A stretch of 14,720 nucleotides of DNA. Source: Microcaldota archaeon (GTDB lineage Archaea; Micrarchaeota; Micrarchaeia; Burarchaeales; JAKAKT01). The notes below the pieces were generated by a model, which worked only from the letters and a program-made list of their open reading frames with translations, was not told the DNA's origin and searched no databases. The DNA lies in NCBI GenBank assembly GCA_026396425.1, contig JAPLWU010000142.1, positions 1 through 14,720 of the forward strand, in the 5' to 3' direction. The position numbers and the translations under genes were made by a program. Below are positions 6,343 through 12,960 of the stretch, one piece after another. Each line of letters begins with the position of its first letter. Within the stretch, counting starts at the first letter, position 1.

Positions 6343-6630
6343 CTTGCGCGCCTCCTGTTCGCTGACTCCAGCCTGTTCTGCAACGAGTTTGGCGTCGTCT
6401 TCGGCCGACTTCCGCTCGTCCTCGCCCGCTTTAGGCCTCGTTTTCGCATCGCCGCTTATCTGATAAGTTCGCTGGCCCTGCATCTCGATTTCCATGACCT
6501 GCGGTGAGTCGATTACAACGTCCTCGCCCTCGCACTCTATAACCACGCGAGAGGCCTTGAGCTCCCTGTTCTTTATGCCCATCTGGCCCATCATCCTTTG
6601 GAGCTGCCTCGGGTTCATGCCAGGGAGCAT
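6343..6630 (-). CDS. nac: Nascent polypeptide-associated complex alpha homologue, 3' end degenerate
   Basis: Residues 1-60 (MLPGMNPRQLQRMMGQMGIK onward through the MEIEMQGQRTYQISG strand) are the archaeal NAC domain, which dimerises and binds emerging polypeptides at the ribosome exit. After an acidic linker the UBA domain begins normally (DDAKLVAEQAGVSEQEARK, to residue 96 at 6343). The last UBA helix is then not recognisable in frame. The frame stays open with no stop until 5632, deep in antisense of RIO1, so only the recognisable part is given here. Shifting frame by one nucleotide after K96 gives K-A-x-E-x-x-G, faintly UBA-like, but that frame stops only at 6128. ATG 6630 has GGTG 6 nt upstream. 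The start is 40 nt after the eS1 stop. It is either a truncated gene or a sequencing frameshift. Confidence 0.8.
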
Positions 6631-6670
6631 GCAAAACACCAGCGAATTCCGCAAATCCGGGGATGCCCAA

Positions 6671-7240
6671 TCATCCGCGGACTTCGGTCTTCATTACCTC
6701 GATGCGCCTGGTTGGCGCTATCTTCTTCACGCGCTTGAAGGCGCGCGCCGAGAACCTGCCGAATAGGAATTCCTGCTCGAGGTCCTGGAAATTCATCTCC
6801 TTCGAGCGTTCGGCCAGCTCGGCGGCGAGCTCCTTCCGGATTGCCGTGCGTGCCGGGCCGCGGACCTTGAACGAAGTGTAGGCGACGAGCTTGCACCTCA
6901 CCTTCACCCCGTCCTTCGTCTCGACGTCGGAGACGAGGTATATGATGTTCCTGCCGCGCCTCACCAGCGTGCGCAGGTAGCCGCGCGAGACCTCGTGGCC
7001 CACGAGCATCGTATAGGCGGCCTTGCCCTTGACTTCGGAAATCCTGAACTTGAGCGATATGTAGGAGTGGCTAAGTTCGCCGTCGAGCTCGCTCAGCGCG
7101 ATGCTTATCTTCCTGTTTACGAGCGAGCGCTCTTCTGAAGTCGGAACGGTCCCAAACTCCATCGAGTCGAACATTGGCGGCGCGTATAGCGTATACCACT
7201 GCTTTGTCTTCCACTTGTCAGTTCCCTTCTTCTTGACCAA
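6671..7240 (-). CDS. rps3ae: Small subunit ribosomal protein eS1 (S3Ae)
   Basis: 189-residue eS1 protein, an archaeal/eukaryotic-specific component near the mRNA exit of the small subunit. Family features are the basic N-terminus KKKGTDKWKTKQWYTLYAPP, MFDSMEFGTVPTSEERSLVNR, and LRTLVRRGRNIIYLVSDVETKDG. It starts at TTG 7240. The choice is supported by GAGGTG (7251-7246) 5 nt before it, and that Shine-Dalgarno overlaps the TGA stop of uS15, so the two are translationally coupled. No alternative ATG exists at the family's conserved start. Confidence 0.95.
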   Translation of the reverse strand: MVKKKGTDKWKTKQWYTLYAPPMFDSMEFGTVPTSEERSLVNRKISIALSELDGELSHSYISLKFRISEVKGKAAYTMLVGHEVSRGYLRTLVRRGRNIIYLVSDVETKDGVKVRCKLVAYTSFKVRGPARTAIRKELAAELAERSKEMNFQDLEQEFLFGRFSARAFKRVKKIAPTRRIEVMKTEVRG

Positions 7241-7249
7241 TCAAACACC

Positions 7250-7705
7250 TCATTTCACGAGCAGCGCCGCCGTCTCGGGCTTGTACTTCCAGCCCTTGGG
7301 CAGGTTGCCGACCCTCGAGTGGTAGCGCACGAGCCGCTTTATCTTCGACTCGATATGAATTAGCTTGGTCTTGTTGTGGACGTCGGCATGATTCTTCTCC
7401 ATGTGCTTCCGCATGCGCATTGCGCGCCTGATCAGGTCCATGAGGCCCTCCGGGTATTCCGGCTTCCTTCCGCCCTCCTCGAGAATCGTTACAATCGTCT
7501 TGCCGGTTATGTTGCGGACGCTCGGAACCCCGTAAGTGTCCCTGAGCCTCTGGCCTATTGCCGCTGACGAAAGCCCTTCCTTTGAAAGCCTGAGAACGAG
7601 CTCCTCGACCTCCGCATGGGATATCGTAACCCAGGCGGGAACCACCTTGCTAATGGGCCTTCTCGAGCCCGACTTGCCCTTCTTTTTCGAATGCATTTTC
7701 GCCAT
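7250..7705 (-). CDS. rps15: Small subunit ribosomal protein uS15 (S15P/S13e)
   Basis: 151-residue archaeal-type uS15. It has the N-terminal extension (KMHSKKKGKSGSRRPISK) and helix-turn region (YGVPSVRNITGKTIVTIL) of the S13e form. The conserved 16S-binding core follows, including MRMRKHMEKNHADVHNK and LIHIESKIKRLVRYHSRVG. Its ATG directly abuts the TGA of the upstream RdgB gene (TGAATG), with GAGGGA as Shine-Dalgarno inside that gene. It is the second gene of the RdgB-uS15-eS1-NAC operon. Confidence 0.96.
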   Translation of the reverse strand: MAKMHSKKKGKSGSRRPISKVVPAWVTISHAEVEELVLRLSKEGLSSAAIGQRLRDTYGVPSVRNITGKTIVTILEEGGRKPEYPEGLMDLIRRAMRMRKHMEKNHADVHNKTKLIHIESKIKRLVRYHSRVGNLPKGWKYKPETAALLVK

Positions 7706-8266
7706 TCAATCCCTCTTTGACTTCGCGAGCCAAAATGCCAATTTTCTCAGCGCGAGCGCGCGATGTGATAGCGTTTCCTTGAGTTCCGGGGCCTGCGCGA
7801 ACGTTTTCGAATGCCCTTCTGGAATGAATATCGGGTCAAAACCGAACCCGCCCTGGTCCGTCTCCTTTTCAGCTATTCTGCCCGGGCATTTTCCTACGAA
7901 CAGCTTCGCCCTCTTGCCATCGCGGAAGGCGACCGCGCCGACGAAAACCGCCCGCCTGTCCCTGACGCCTTTCATGAGCCTCAGAACGCCCGCATTACCG
8001 AGCTTTGATTTGACCCAAGCCGAATAGGGACCGGGAAAACCACCGAGAGACGTTATGAAAAGGCCGGAGTCCTCGACGAAAAGCGGCTTTCCAAAGCGCG
8101 AGAAGGCCTCCTCCGCCGCATGGCGGGCCACCGTCTCGCAATCTTCCGCCCGCACCTCGCCAATTCTGGCGACGCGGTGCTCTATTATTACGCCGTATTC
8201 TTTTAAAATGCTTTCGGCCTCGGAGAACTTGCGCCCGTTCGAGGTCACGAACAGCAGTTTTTTCAT
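7706..8266 (-). CDS. rdgB: XTP/dITP pyrophosphatase (RdgB/HAM1 family)
   Basis: 186-residue nucleotide-pool sanitising enzyme that hydrolyses ITP, dITP and XTP to monophosphate and PPi. Family motifs are in order: the substrate loop TSNGRKFSEA (8-17), the acidic metal-binding FVEDSGL (63-69, D66), GGFGFDPIF (about 137-145) and SHRALAL (167-173). Length is normal. ATG 8266 lies 27 nt from the centre of the TATA element at 8290-8297, so the mRNA is probably leaderless and heads the operon with uS15, eS1 and NAC. The divergent DUF192 gene uses the same TATA. Confidence 0.94.
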   Translation of the reverse strand: MKKLLFVTSNGRKFSEAESILKEYGVIIEHRVARIGEVRAEDCETVARHAAEEAFSRFGKPLFVEDSGLFITSLGGFPGPYSAWVKSKLGNAGVLRLMKGVRDRRAVFVGAVAFRDGKRAKLFVGKCPGRIAEKETDQGGFGFDPIFIPEGHSKTFAQAPELKETLSHRALALRKLAFWLAKSKRD

Positions 8267-8289
8267 GGAGTGGGGTATGGGTGAAGGGA

Positions 8290-8297
8290 TTTAATAA
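8290..8297. promoter_or_regulatory. Shared bidirectional TATA element (RdgB operon / DUF192)
   Basis: TTTAATAA reads as a TATA box in both directions (TTATTAAA on the minus strand). It is the only A/T-rich candidate in the 59-nt divergent gap. Its centre is 27 nt from the RdgB ATG, so that mRNA would be leaderless, and 33 nt from the DUF192 ATG, a leader of about 6 nt. Confidence 0.6.
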
Positions 8298-8325
8298 TCA
8301 ATCGCGAAAAAATATCGTGGGAAAC

Positions 8326-8778
8326 ATGAACAAAATCCTTGCCCTCGCCCTCGTCGCCATCTTCGCCATGTTTTTCGGCTGTTCGAGCACTGGAGGTGCG
8401 CGCACGGCAACGGCCACCTTGCCCGATGGTTTCGTCATTAGCGCAGAAATTGCCTCAACTCCGAGCGAACGGGCGGCGGGATTGATGTATCGAACCGAGT
8501 TGTGCGAAAACTGCGGAATGCTTTTCGTATTTGGGGATGAAGGCAACTACCCTTTTTGGATGAAGAATACGGAAATCCCGCTTGACGTAATATACGTTGA
8601 CGGCCAATTCGTTATAGTCGATATTTGGGGCAACGCGCAACCGTGCAAAACCGAAGTTTGCCAGAGCTACCCGCCAAAAGCCAACGCAAAATACGTGCTA
8701 GAGGTTAATGCAGGAGTCGCGGAAAAGCACGGAATACGCGAGGGAACAAAAATGTCCTTACTTTTCGACTCGAATTGA
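8326..8778 (+). CDS. DUF192-family lipoprotein
   Basis: 150-residue protein with a hydrophobic signal segment (MNKILALALVAIFAMFFGC) ending in a lipobox-like FFGC, so C19 would be lipidated and the protein anchored outside the membrane. The rest matches DUF192 (PF02643): GLMYRTEL, GMLFVFGDEGNYPFWMKNT, IPLDVIYVDG and the final PPKANAKYVLEVNAG. Besides the family's paired cysteines (PCKTEVC) it has a CENC motif before GMLF, so two disulfides are possible. The function of DUF192 is unknown. ATG 8326 is preferred over the upstream in-frame GTG 8281, because the TATA box lies between them and the signal peptide then starts cleanly. The gene looks somewhat A/T-richer than its neighbours and is the only plus-strand gene in the block, so it may be acquired. 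Confidence 0.85.
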   Translation: MNKILALALVAIFAMFFGCSSTGGARTATATLPDGFVISAEIASTPSERAAGLMYRTELCENCGMLFVFGDEGNYPFWMKNTEIPLDVIYVDGQFVIVDIWGNAQPCKTEVCQSYPPKANAKYVLEVNAGVAEKHGIREGTKMSLLFDSN

Positions 8779-8808
8779 AAATTGGTTCTGTTTATTTTTC
8801 GACCCGAA
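8758..8808. repeat. 17-nt imperfect direct repeat at convergent gene ends
   Basis: TTACTTTTCGACTCGAA (8758-8774) and TTATTTTTCGACCCGAA (8792-8808) match at 15 of 17 positions, with 34-nt period. The second copy encodes the end of ValRS (VEK and its stop, minus strand). The first copy is the 3' end of DUF192 and, antisense, repeats the ValRS ending including TAA. It may be a small tandem duplication of the ValRS tail. Confidence 0.6.
8785..8799 (+). terminator. T-rich tract, candidate terminator of DUF192
   Basis: TTCTGTTTATTTTTC begins 7 nt after the DUF192 stop and runs into the last ValRS codons. Archaeal transcription ends at oligo-T tracts without needing a hairpin, so this is a plausible terminator. 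It is weakly supported, because it also encodes the ValRS C-terminus on the other strand. Confidence 0.4.
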
Positions 8809-11167
8809 CGGAGATTTCCCCCTTGCTTGCCGAGATTTCCTTTGCCCTGCCCACCGCCTTTATTTCCTCCTCCATTTCCGGCAGGTGGGCGAGCAAGTCC
8901 TCGGGCATTGCGATTATTGCGCGCGAGATTTCCGCGTTGAGAGGCATTTTGTTTTCCGCCTTGAAGCGCCTTATTCCCGAAAGGATGGAGTTCAGGGCGG
9001 TGCCCGCCTTCTCCGCCTCCTCGTCTATTTCATTTTCGTCGGCGGGAGGCCAGGCGGAGAGGTGTATGCTCTCGCCCTTCTCCGCGAAAACATGCGAGTA
9101 GATTTCTTCCGTCGTGAAAACTACTACCGGAGAGAGGAGCTTGAGCGAGGAGAGCAGAACCTTGCGGAGAACGCGCTGGGCCGCGGCCTTGCCTGCCCCA
9201 CCGTATTTCTCGGGCTGGTAGAGCCTGTGCTTCACTGCTTCGAGGTAGTGGTCGCAGAACTCGTGCCAGAAGAACTCGTAGACGGCCGTTATGGCGGCGT
9301 GGAAATCGAAATTCTCGTACGCCTCCGTGCATGCCTTTGTCGTCTTGGCGAGGCGGCTGAGCATCCACATGTCTATGGCGCGGAGTTCTGTTGGCTGGCC
9401 TTCGTCGTAATCCAATGTCGAAGTTTCAACGAAGAGCGAGGCGTTCCAGAGCTTGTTGATGAAGCTCTGGGCGAAATCGACATCTTTGTATATGAACGGC
9501 CTGTCCTTCGCGAGCGCGCCGCTGAGCGCTGCCCACTGCCTGACCGCGTCGCCGGAGTATTTCTCCACGAGGCTGTCCGGCGCAATCACGTTATTGAGCG
9601 ACTTGCTCATCTTTTTCCCGTCCGGGGCGAGCACGTTGCCGTTGAGCAGCAGTTCCCTGAACGGGGCCTTGCCGGTGAGCATGAGGCACCTGTAAACGGT
9701 GTAGAAGGCCCAGGTCCTGATTATCTCAGTTCCCTGCGGGCGCAGCGAGATTGGGTAGATGCGAGCGTGAAACTCGCTGTTATCAGGCCAGCCGGATATG
9801 ATGAGCTGGGTAATCGAGGAGTCGGCGCAGCAGTCGCACGTGCTCGTTTCCGGGGTCAGCTTTCCCCCGCATTTGCATTTTTTCTCGGACATCTCCGGCG
9901 GGTTGGCTGGCAGCTCCTCGTATTTGGCAGGCAGTATTTCTCCGCACTTTTCGCAGTACCAGAACGGGATGGGCGTCCCGAATACCCTCTGCCTCGAAAT
10001 CACCCAGTCCCATTCGACGAACCGGGCCCAGTCTATGAAGTATTGGATTGTGAATTCCGGGACCCATTTCATGCTCTTGCCGGCATCGATTATTTTCTCC
10101 TCGAAGCCCTTGAGCTTGGCGAACCACTGGTTCGAGAGCAGGAGTTCCACCGGCTTCTTGCACCTGTCGTGCACCTTGATTATCTGCTTGAGGGGCTCCT
10201 GGCGGGCGAGCTTTCCCTCGGCGTCGAGGTCCATGAGGAGCTTCGTCCTCGCCTCGGCCGTCTTGAGCCCGTTGTATTTGCCGGCGTTGATTAGCCTGCC
10301 GTGCTGGTCCATTGCCTTTATGATTGGGAGGTTGTGCCTGTAAGCCCAGACGACGTCGGTTTTGTCCCCGAAAGTGCAGACCATGACTACGCCCGTGCCG
10401 AACTCTTTGTCCACATCGGGGTCGGCCATTATGGGGACTTTTTTTCCGAGAGGAGTCGTTGCCTCCTTGCCCTGAAGGGAGTTGTACCTCCCGTCATTTG
10501 GATGGACGAAAACGGCAACGCACGCGTGCAAATATTCTGGGCGGGTCGTGGCTATCAGCAGCTCCTTCCCCTCAACTTCGAAGCGAAGGTAGCTTAGAAC
10601 AGTTTCCCTCTCGATTTCATTTGTTTCGGCCTTTGCGATGGCAGAGCCGCAGTTGGGGCACCAGAAGACGGGATGCTCGGCGCGGTAGAGCAGCTTCTGC
10701 TCGTACATCTTGAGCAGCGAGTATTGCACGCGCCTGTGGTAGTCCTGGTCCATCGTGCGGTATTCGTAGCGCCAGTCGGGCGAGAGGCCGAGCGAAAGCA
10801 TCTGGCCCTTCATTCGCTTTATGTATTCGCCCGTCCACTCGACGCACTTGGCGCGGAATTCCTCCCTGGGAAGGTTCCTTCCGTATTTGGCCTCCACCTT
10901 GACCTCGGTCGGAAAACCCTGGCAGTCCCATCCCTGCGGGTAGTAGACGTTGAAGCCCCGCATCCTCTTGTACCTCGCAACGAAATCGAAATAGGCGTAG
11001 GAGAGGACATGGCCCATGTGGAAATCGCCGCTCGTGAATGGCGGTGGAGTATCGAGCGAGTAAAGTTCCCTCTTCTCATCCTTCTCGTCGAAATTGTAAG
11101 TCCCGTCGGCTAGCCATTTGTCCCTCCACTTGGCCTCGATTGCGCGGGAATATTTGTCAAGAGCCAT
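8792..11167 (-). CDS. valS: Valyl-tRNA synthetase
   Basis: 791-residue class I aminoacyl-tRNA synthetase charging tRNA-Val. The HIGH motif is HMGH (50-53, in TSGDFHMGHV). The editing (CP1) domain spans about 150-330 (LLIATTRPEYLHACVAVFVHP). KMSKS is at 519-523, followed by the anticodon-binding helical domain (FFWHEFCDHYLEAVKHRLY). Cysteine clusters CPNC, CEKC and CKCGG fit the family's zinc modules. The start is set at ATG 11167 (MALDKYSRAIEAKW), where family similarity begins. The frame extends 57 codons upstream, but that stretch is Arg/Lys-rich and antiphase to the acidic tail of the previous gene. At 443-451 the sequence TCDCCADSS has Cys where a Trp is usual before the second S-rich strand. 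The start lies in a 21-nt direct repeat. Confidence 0.96.
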   Translation of the reverse strand: MALDKYSRAIEAKWRDKWLADGTYNFDEKDEKRELYSLDTPPPFTSGDFHMGHVLSYAYFDFVARYKRMRGFNVYYPQGWDCQGFPTEVKVEAKYGRNLPREEFRAKCVEWTGEYIKRMKGQMLSLGLSPDWRYEYRTMDQDYHRRVQYSLLKMYEQKLLYRAEHPVFWCPNCGSAIAKAETNEIERETVLSYLRFEVEGKELLIATTRPEYLHACVAVFVHPNDGRYNSLQGKEATTPLGKKVPIMADPDVDKEFGTGVVMVCTFGDKTDVVWAYRHNLPIIKAMDQHGRLINAGKYNGLKTAEARTKLLMDLDAEGKLARQEPLKQIIKVHDRCKKPVELLLSNQWFAKLKGFEEKIIDAGKSMKWVPEFTIQYFIDWARFVEWDWVISRQRVFGTPIPFWYCEKCGEILPAKYEELPANPPEMSEKKCKCGGKLTPETSTCDCCADSSITQLIISGWPDNSEFHARIYPISLRPQGTEIIRTWAFYTVYRCLMLTGKAPFRELLLNGNVLAPDGKKMSKSLNNVIAPDSLVEKYSGDAVRQWAALSGALAKDRPFIYKDVDFAQSFINKLWNASLFVETSTLDYDEGQPTELRAIDMWMLSRLAKTTKACTEAYENFDFHAAITAVYEFFWHEFCDHYLEAVKHRLYQPEKYGGAGKAAAQRVLRKVLLSSLKLLSPVVVFTTEEIYSHVFAEKGESIHLSAWPPADENEIDEEAEKAGTALNSILSGIRRFKAENKMPLNAEISRAIIAMPEDLLAHLPEMEEEIKAVGRAKEISASKGEISVRVEK

Positions 11168-11212
11168 TTCATCGCTTCCATTTCCTCGTTCCCATTTCAT
11201 CGCTTCCATTTC
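11164..11212. repeat. Perfect 21-nt direct repeat at the ValRS start
   Basis: Positions 11164-11184 and 11192-11212 are identical over 21 nt (period 28, spacer CTCGTTC on the plus strand). On the minus strand each copy carries several ATG triplets. The copy nearer the gene includes the ValRS start codon, and the other sits just upstream in a different frame. A weak TATA-like AAATAAA (minus strand, 11246-11240) would start transcription just upstream of both copies. No good Shine-Dalgarno precedes ATG 11167. Confidence 0.85.
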
Positions 11213-11267
11213 GCCTCTTCGAATGTTCATTTCCTCGCGTTTATTTCGAGCGAGTATTTGCCAAAGA

Positions 11268-12158
11268 TCACGAATGCGCCTCGCCGTTCTCATCCGAATT
11301 TTTGCCAATTTCCTTGCTCTCTTCCTGTTCCTTGTCATCTCCCTGTTCCTTGCCCTCTTCCTCTTCGCAGTCCTCGAGCCTATAAACCTTTCTTCTGGAC
11401 CCGAGGTCGCCGAAAGTCATTCCGTCCTTGCCGGCAATCGTTTTCACGCCCGTTGCCTCGGCGATGAGCTGGGCATCAACCTCGGCCGGTTTCCTTACGA
11501 AAGCGGCGCCAAGGTGCGAGAGTATGACTGCGCCGGGCTTCGCCTCCCCTATGAGTTTTATCGCGGTATCGGTCGAAAGGTGGTCCGGTATTCCATTGTC
11601 TTTTGGCTTGAGGTTGTTGACCACGAGATATCGGCAGCCCGCGAACTGAAGGCCTACCCCGGGAAAATATTCCGTATCGCTCGTGTAGCCGATTTTCTCG
11701 CCGTCCATTTCGAGCACGAAGCCCACGCATGTCGGGTCGTCGTGCTTTGTTTTCGTTCCTGTGAACTTCACTCCCGCAACTTCGACGCTTTTTCCAGCGA
11801 CAAGCGCCATCGCGGACTCCAATTTTGACAGGTGGTATTTCGAGATTGGCCTCTCATCGTTCATTCCGTCCACGACCGAGGCGCCTGCCACGAGCGCTCC
11901 CCTTTTCCTGAGCGCCACGCCGGTCATCGCTTCAATCATCAAATTGGCATCATTGCAGTGGTCTATGTGCGAATGCGAGACGAAGAGAACGCCGAGCCTG
12001 GAAGGGTCCTGCCTGAAGCGCAAACTTCCGGTGAGCGCGCCGGGCCCCGGGTCGACGTGCACGCTAACGCTGCCGTTTATCCTGAACCCGCCAGTCCCGC
12101 GGAACTGCTTGACGAGGTTAATCCTGCCTCCGCCGGTCCCTATCATCACTATCTGCAT
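11268..12158 (-). CDS. Metallo-beta-lactamase-fold hydrolase, archaeal type
   Basis: 296-residue MBL-fold protein. The N-terminus MQIVMIGTGGGRINLVKQF gives the first strand and glycine loop. The metal motif HSHIDH is at 62-67 (HxHxDH), with a later metal-ligand candidate Asp in GYTSDTEYF and a His in VILSHLGAAF. The insertion around TGTKTKHDDPTCVGF resembles RNase Z/PhnP-like members, but no specific substrate can be assigned. The last roughly 30 residues are an acidic, low-complexity tail (EEEEGKEQGDDKEQEES), coded by a region with internal CAAGGAACAGG repeats, and unlikely to be part of the fold. ATG 12158 is preferred over an ATG 11 codons upstream, because family similarity starts there and a TATA-like box is 27 nt away. 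Confidence 0.88.
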   Translation of the reverse strand: MQIVMIGTGGGRINLVKQFRGTGGFRINGSVSVHVDPGPGALTGSLRFRQDPSRLGVLFVSHSHIDHCNDANLMIEAMTGVALRKRGALVAGASVVDGMNDERPISKYHLSKLESAMALVAGKSVEVAGVKFTGTKTKHDDPTCVGFVLEMDGEKIGYTSDTEYFPGVGLQFAGCRYLVVNNLKPKDNGIPDHLSTDTAIKLIGEAKPGAVILSHLGAAFVRKPAEVDAQLIAEATGVKTIAGKDGMTFGDLGSRRKVYRLEDCEEEEGKEQGDDKEQEESKEIGKNSDENGEAHS

Positions 12159-12180
12159 GCTTAAGATTTGGGGGAAAAAG

Positions 12181-12188
12181 GAATAAAA
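12181..12188 (-). promoter_or_regulatory. TATA-like box for the MBL-fold gene
   Basis: On the minus strand TTTTATTC is centred 27 nt before ATG 12158, giving a leaderless mRNA. It lies in the 68-nt gap after the PCMT stop, so the MBL gene can be transcribed independently of PCMT. Confidence 0.5.
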
Positions 12189-12226
12189 CACTTAGTTATT
12201 TTATGGCTTCGTGGTTGGAGCGCTTC

Positions 12227-12907
12227 CTATGGTTGCAAGCGGAACGGATTGCCATATTTTCCTATGAGCGGGACGAAAACTACCGACAGAACGTCGCGCG
12301 AATTGAGTTGGCCCTTGCTTTTCTCGACCAGCGTTAGCTCCTGGAAGAACGAACCGCCAACCGGAATTACGAGTTTGCCCTGTTCGGCAAGCTGTTCGAG
12401 CAGAGGGGGAGGGAGTTGCGGTGCCGCCGCAGTGACTACGATGCGGTCAAACGGCGCCGCTCTTGGCAAGCCCTCGGTTCCGTCTCCGAAAATAATTTGG
12501 ACGTTTCGCAAATTCGTTTTCGCCAGATTGTTTTTTGCGAATTCATAAAGCTCCGGAATTCGCTCAATCGAAAAAACTTTTCCCTTCTCGCCGGCAAGAA
12601 AACCGAGGAGCGCGGCCTGCCAGCCGCTGCCAGCCCCGACCTCCAAAACCTTCATGCCCCCGCGGACTTCGAGAAGTTTGGTCATTAATGCGACCACTCC
12701 GGGCGCAGAAATTGTCTGGCCCTTCATGAGCGGGAGAGGCGTGTCCAGATAGGCGGATGGCATTTGCGAGGGGGGGAGAAAGAGGGCGCGGTCGATTTGG
12801 CGCATGGCTTCTGCAACCCGCCCGTCGGCATAGCCCTCGCGCAAAAGCGAGTCAATCATCCCCTCGTTTTTTGGATTAATTTTTCCATCGTTTTGGCCAC
12901 TTTTCAC
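12227..12907 (-). CDS. pcm: Protein-L-isoaspartate O-methyltransferase
   Basis: 226-residue SAM-dependent repair enzyme that methylates L-isoaspartyl residues in damaged proteins. The family signature MKGQTISAP is at 61-69, SAM motif I VLEVGAGSGWQ at 87-97, the acidic ribose contact in VFSIERIPEL, then the motif DRIVVTAAAPQLPPPLLEQL and the C-terminal LVIPVGGSF. Length is normal. It starts at GTG 12907, about 28 nt from the centre of a TATA element, consistent with a leaderless mRNA. The same TATA serves the divergent KH gene. Confidence 0.93.
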   Translation of the reverse strand: MKSGQNDGKINPKNEGMIDSLLREGYADGRVAEAMRQIDRALFLPPSQMPSAYLDTPLPLMKGQTISAPGVVALMTKLLEVRGGMKVLEVGAGSGWQAALLGFLAGEKGKVFSIERIPELYEFAKNNLAKTNLRNVQIIFGDGTEGLPRAAPFDRIVVTAAAPQLPPPLLEQLAEQGKLVIPVGGSFFQELTLVEKSKGQLNSRDVLSVVFVPLIGKYGNPFRLQP

Positions 12908-12931
12908 GTTAAGAAAAGCGGCCTCTTAAAG

Positions 12932-12939
12932 TATATAAA
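12932..12939. promoter_or_regulatory. Shared bidirectional TATA element (PCMT / KH gene)
   Basis: TATATAAA (minus strand TTTATATA) is centred about 25 nt before the KH start GTG 12961 and about 28 nt before the PCMT start GTG 12907. Both starts would coincide with transcription starts, so both mRNAs would be leaderless with GTG initiation. A second A/T-rich run (AATATA at 12943-12948) could serve one direction instead. Confidence 0.6.
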
Positions 12940-12960
12940 CTTAATATACGAATTAATTTT

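Noticed and set aside
8708..10294. 528-codon plus-strand open frame
   Set aside because: It is antisense to ValRS, whose motifs are intact. The translation is low-complexity Arg/Leu/Glu-rich with no recognisable domain.
11168..11338. 57-codon N-terminal extension of ValRS
   Set aside because: It is Arg/Lys-rich, overlaps the MBL coding end and comes from the acidic repeat read in another frame. Family similarity starts at ATG 11167.
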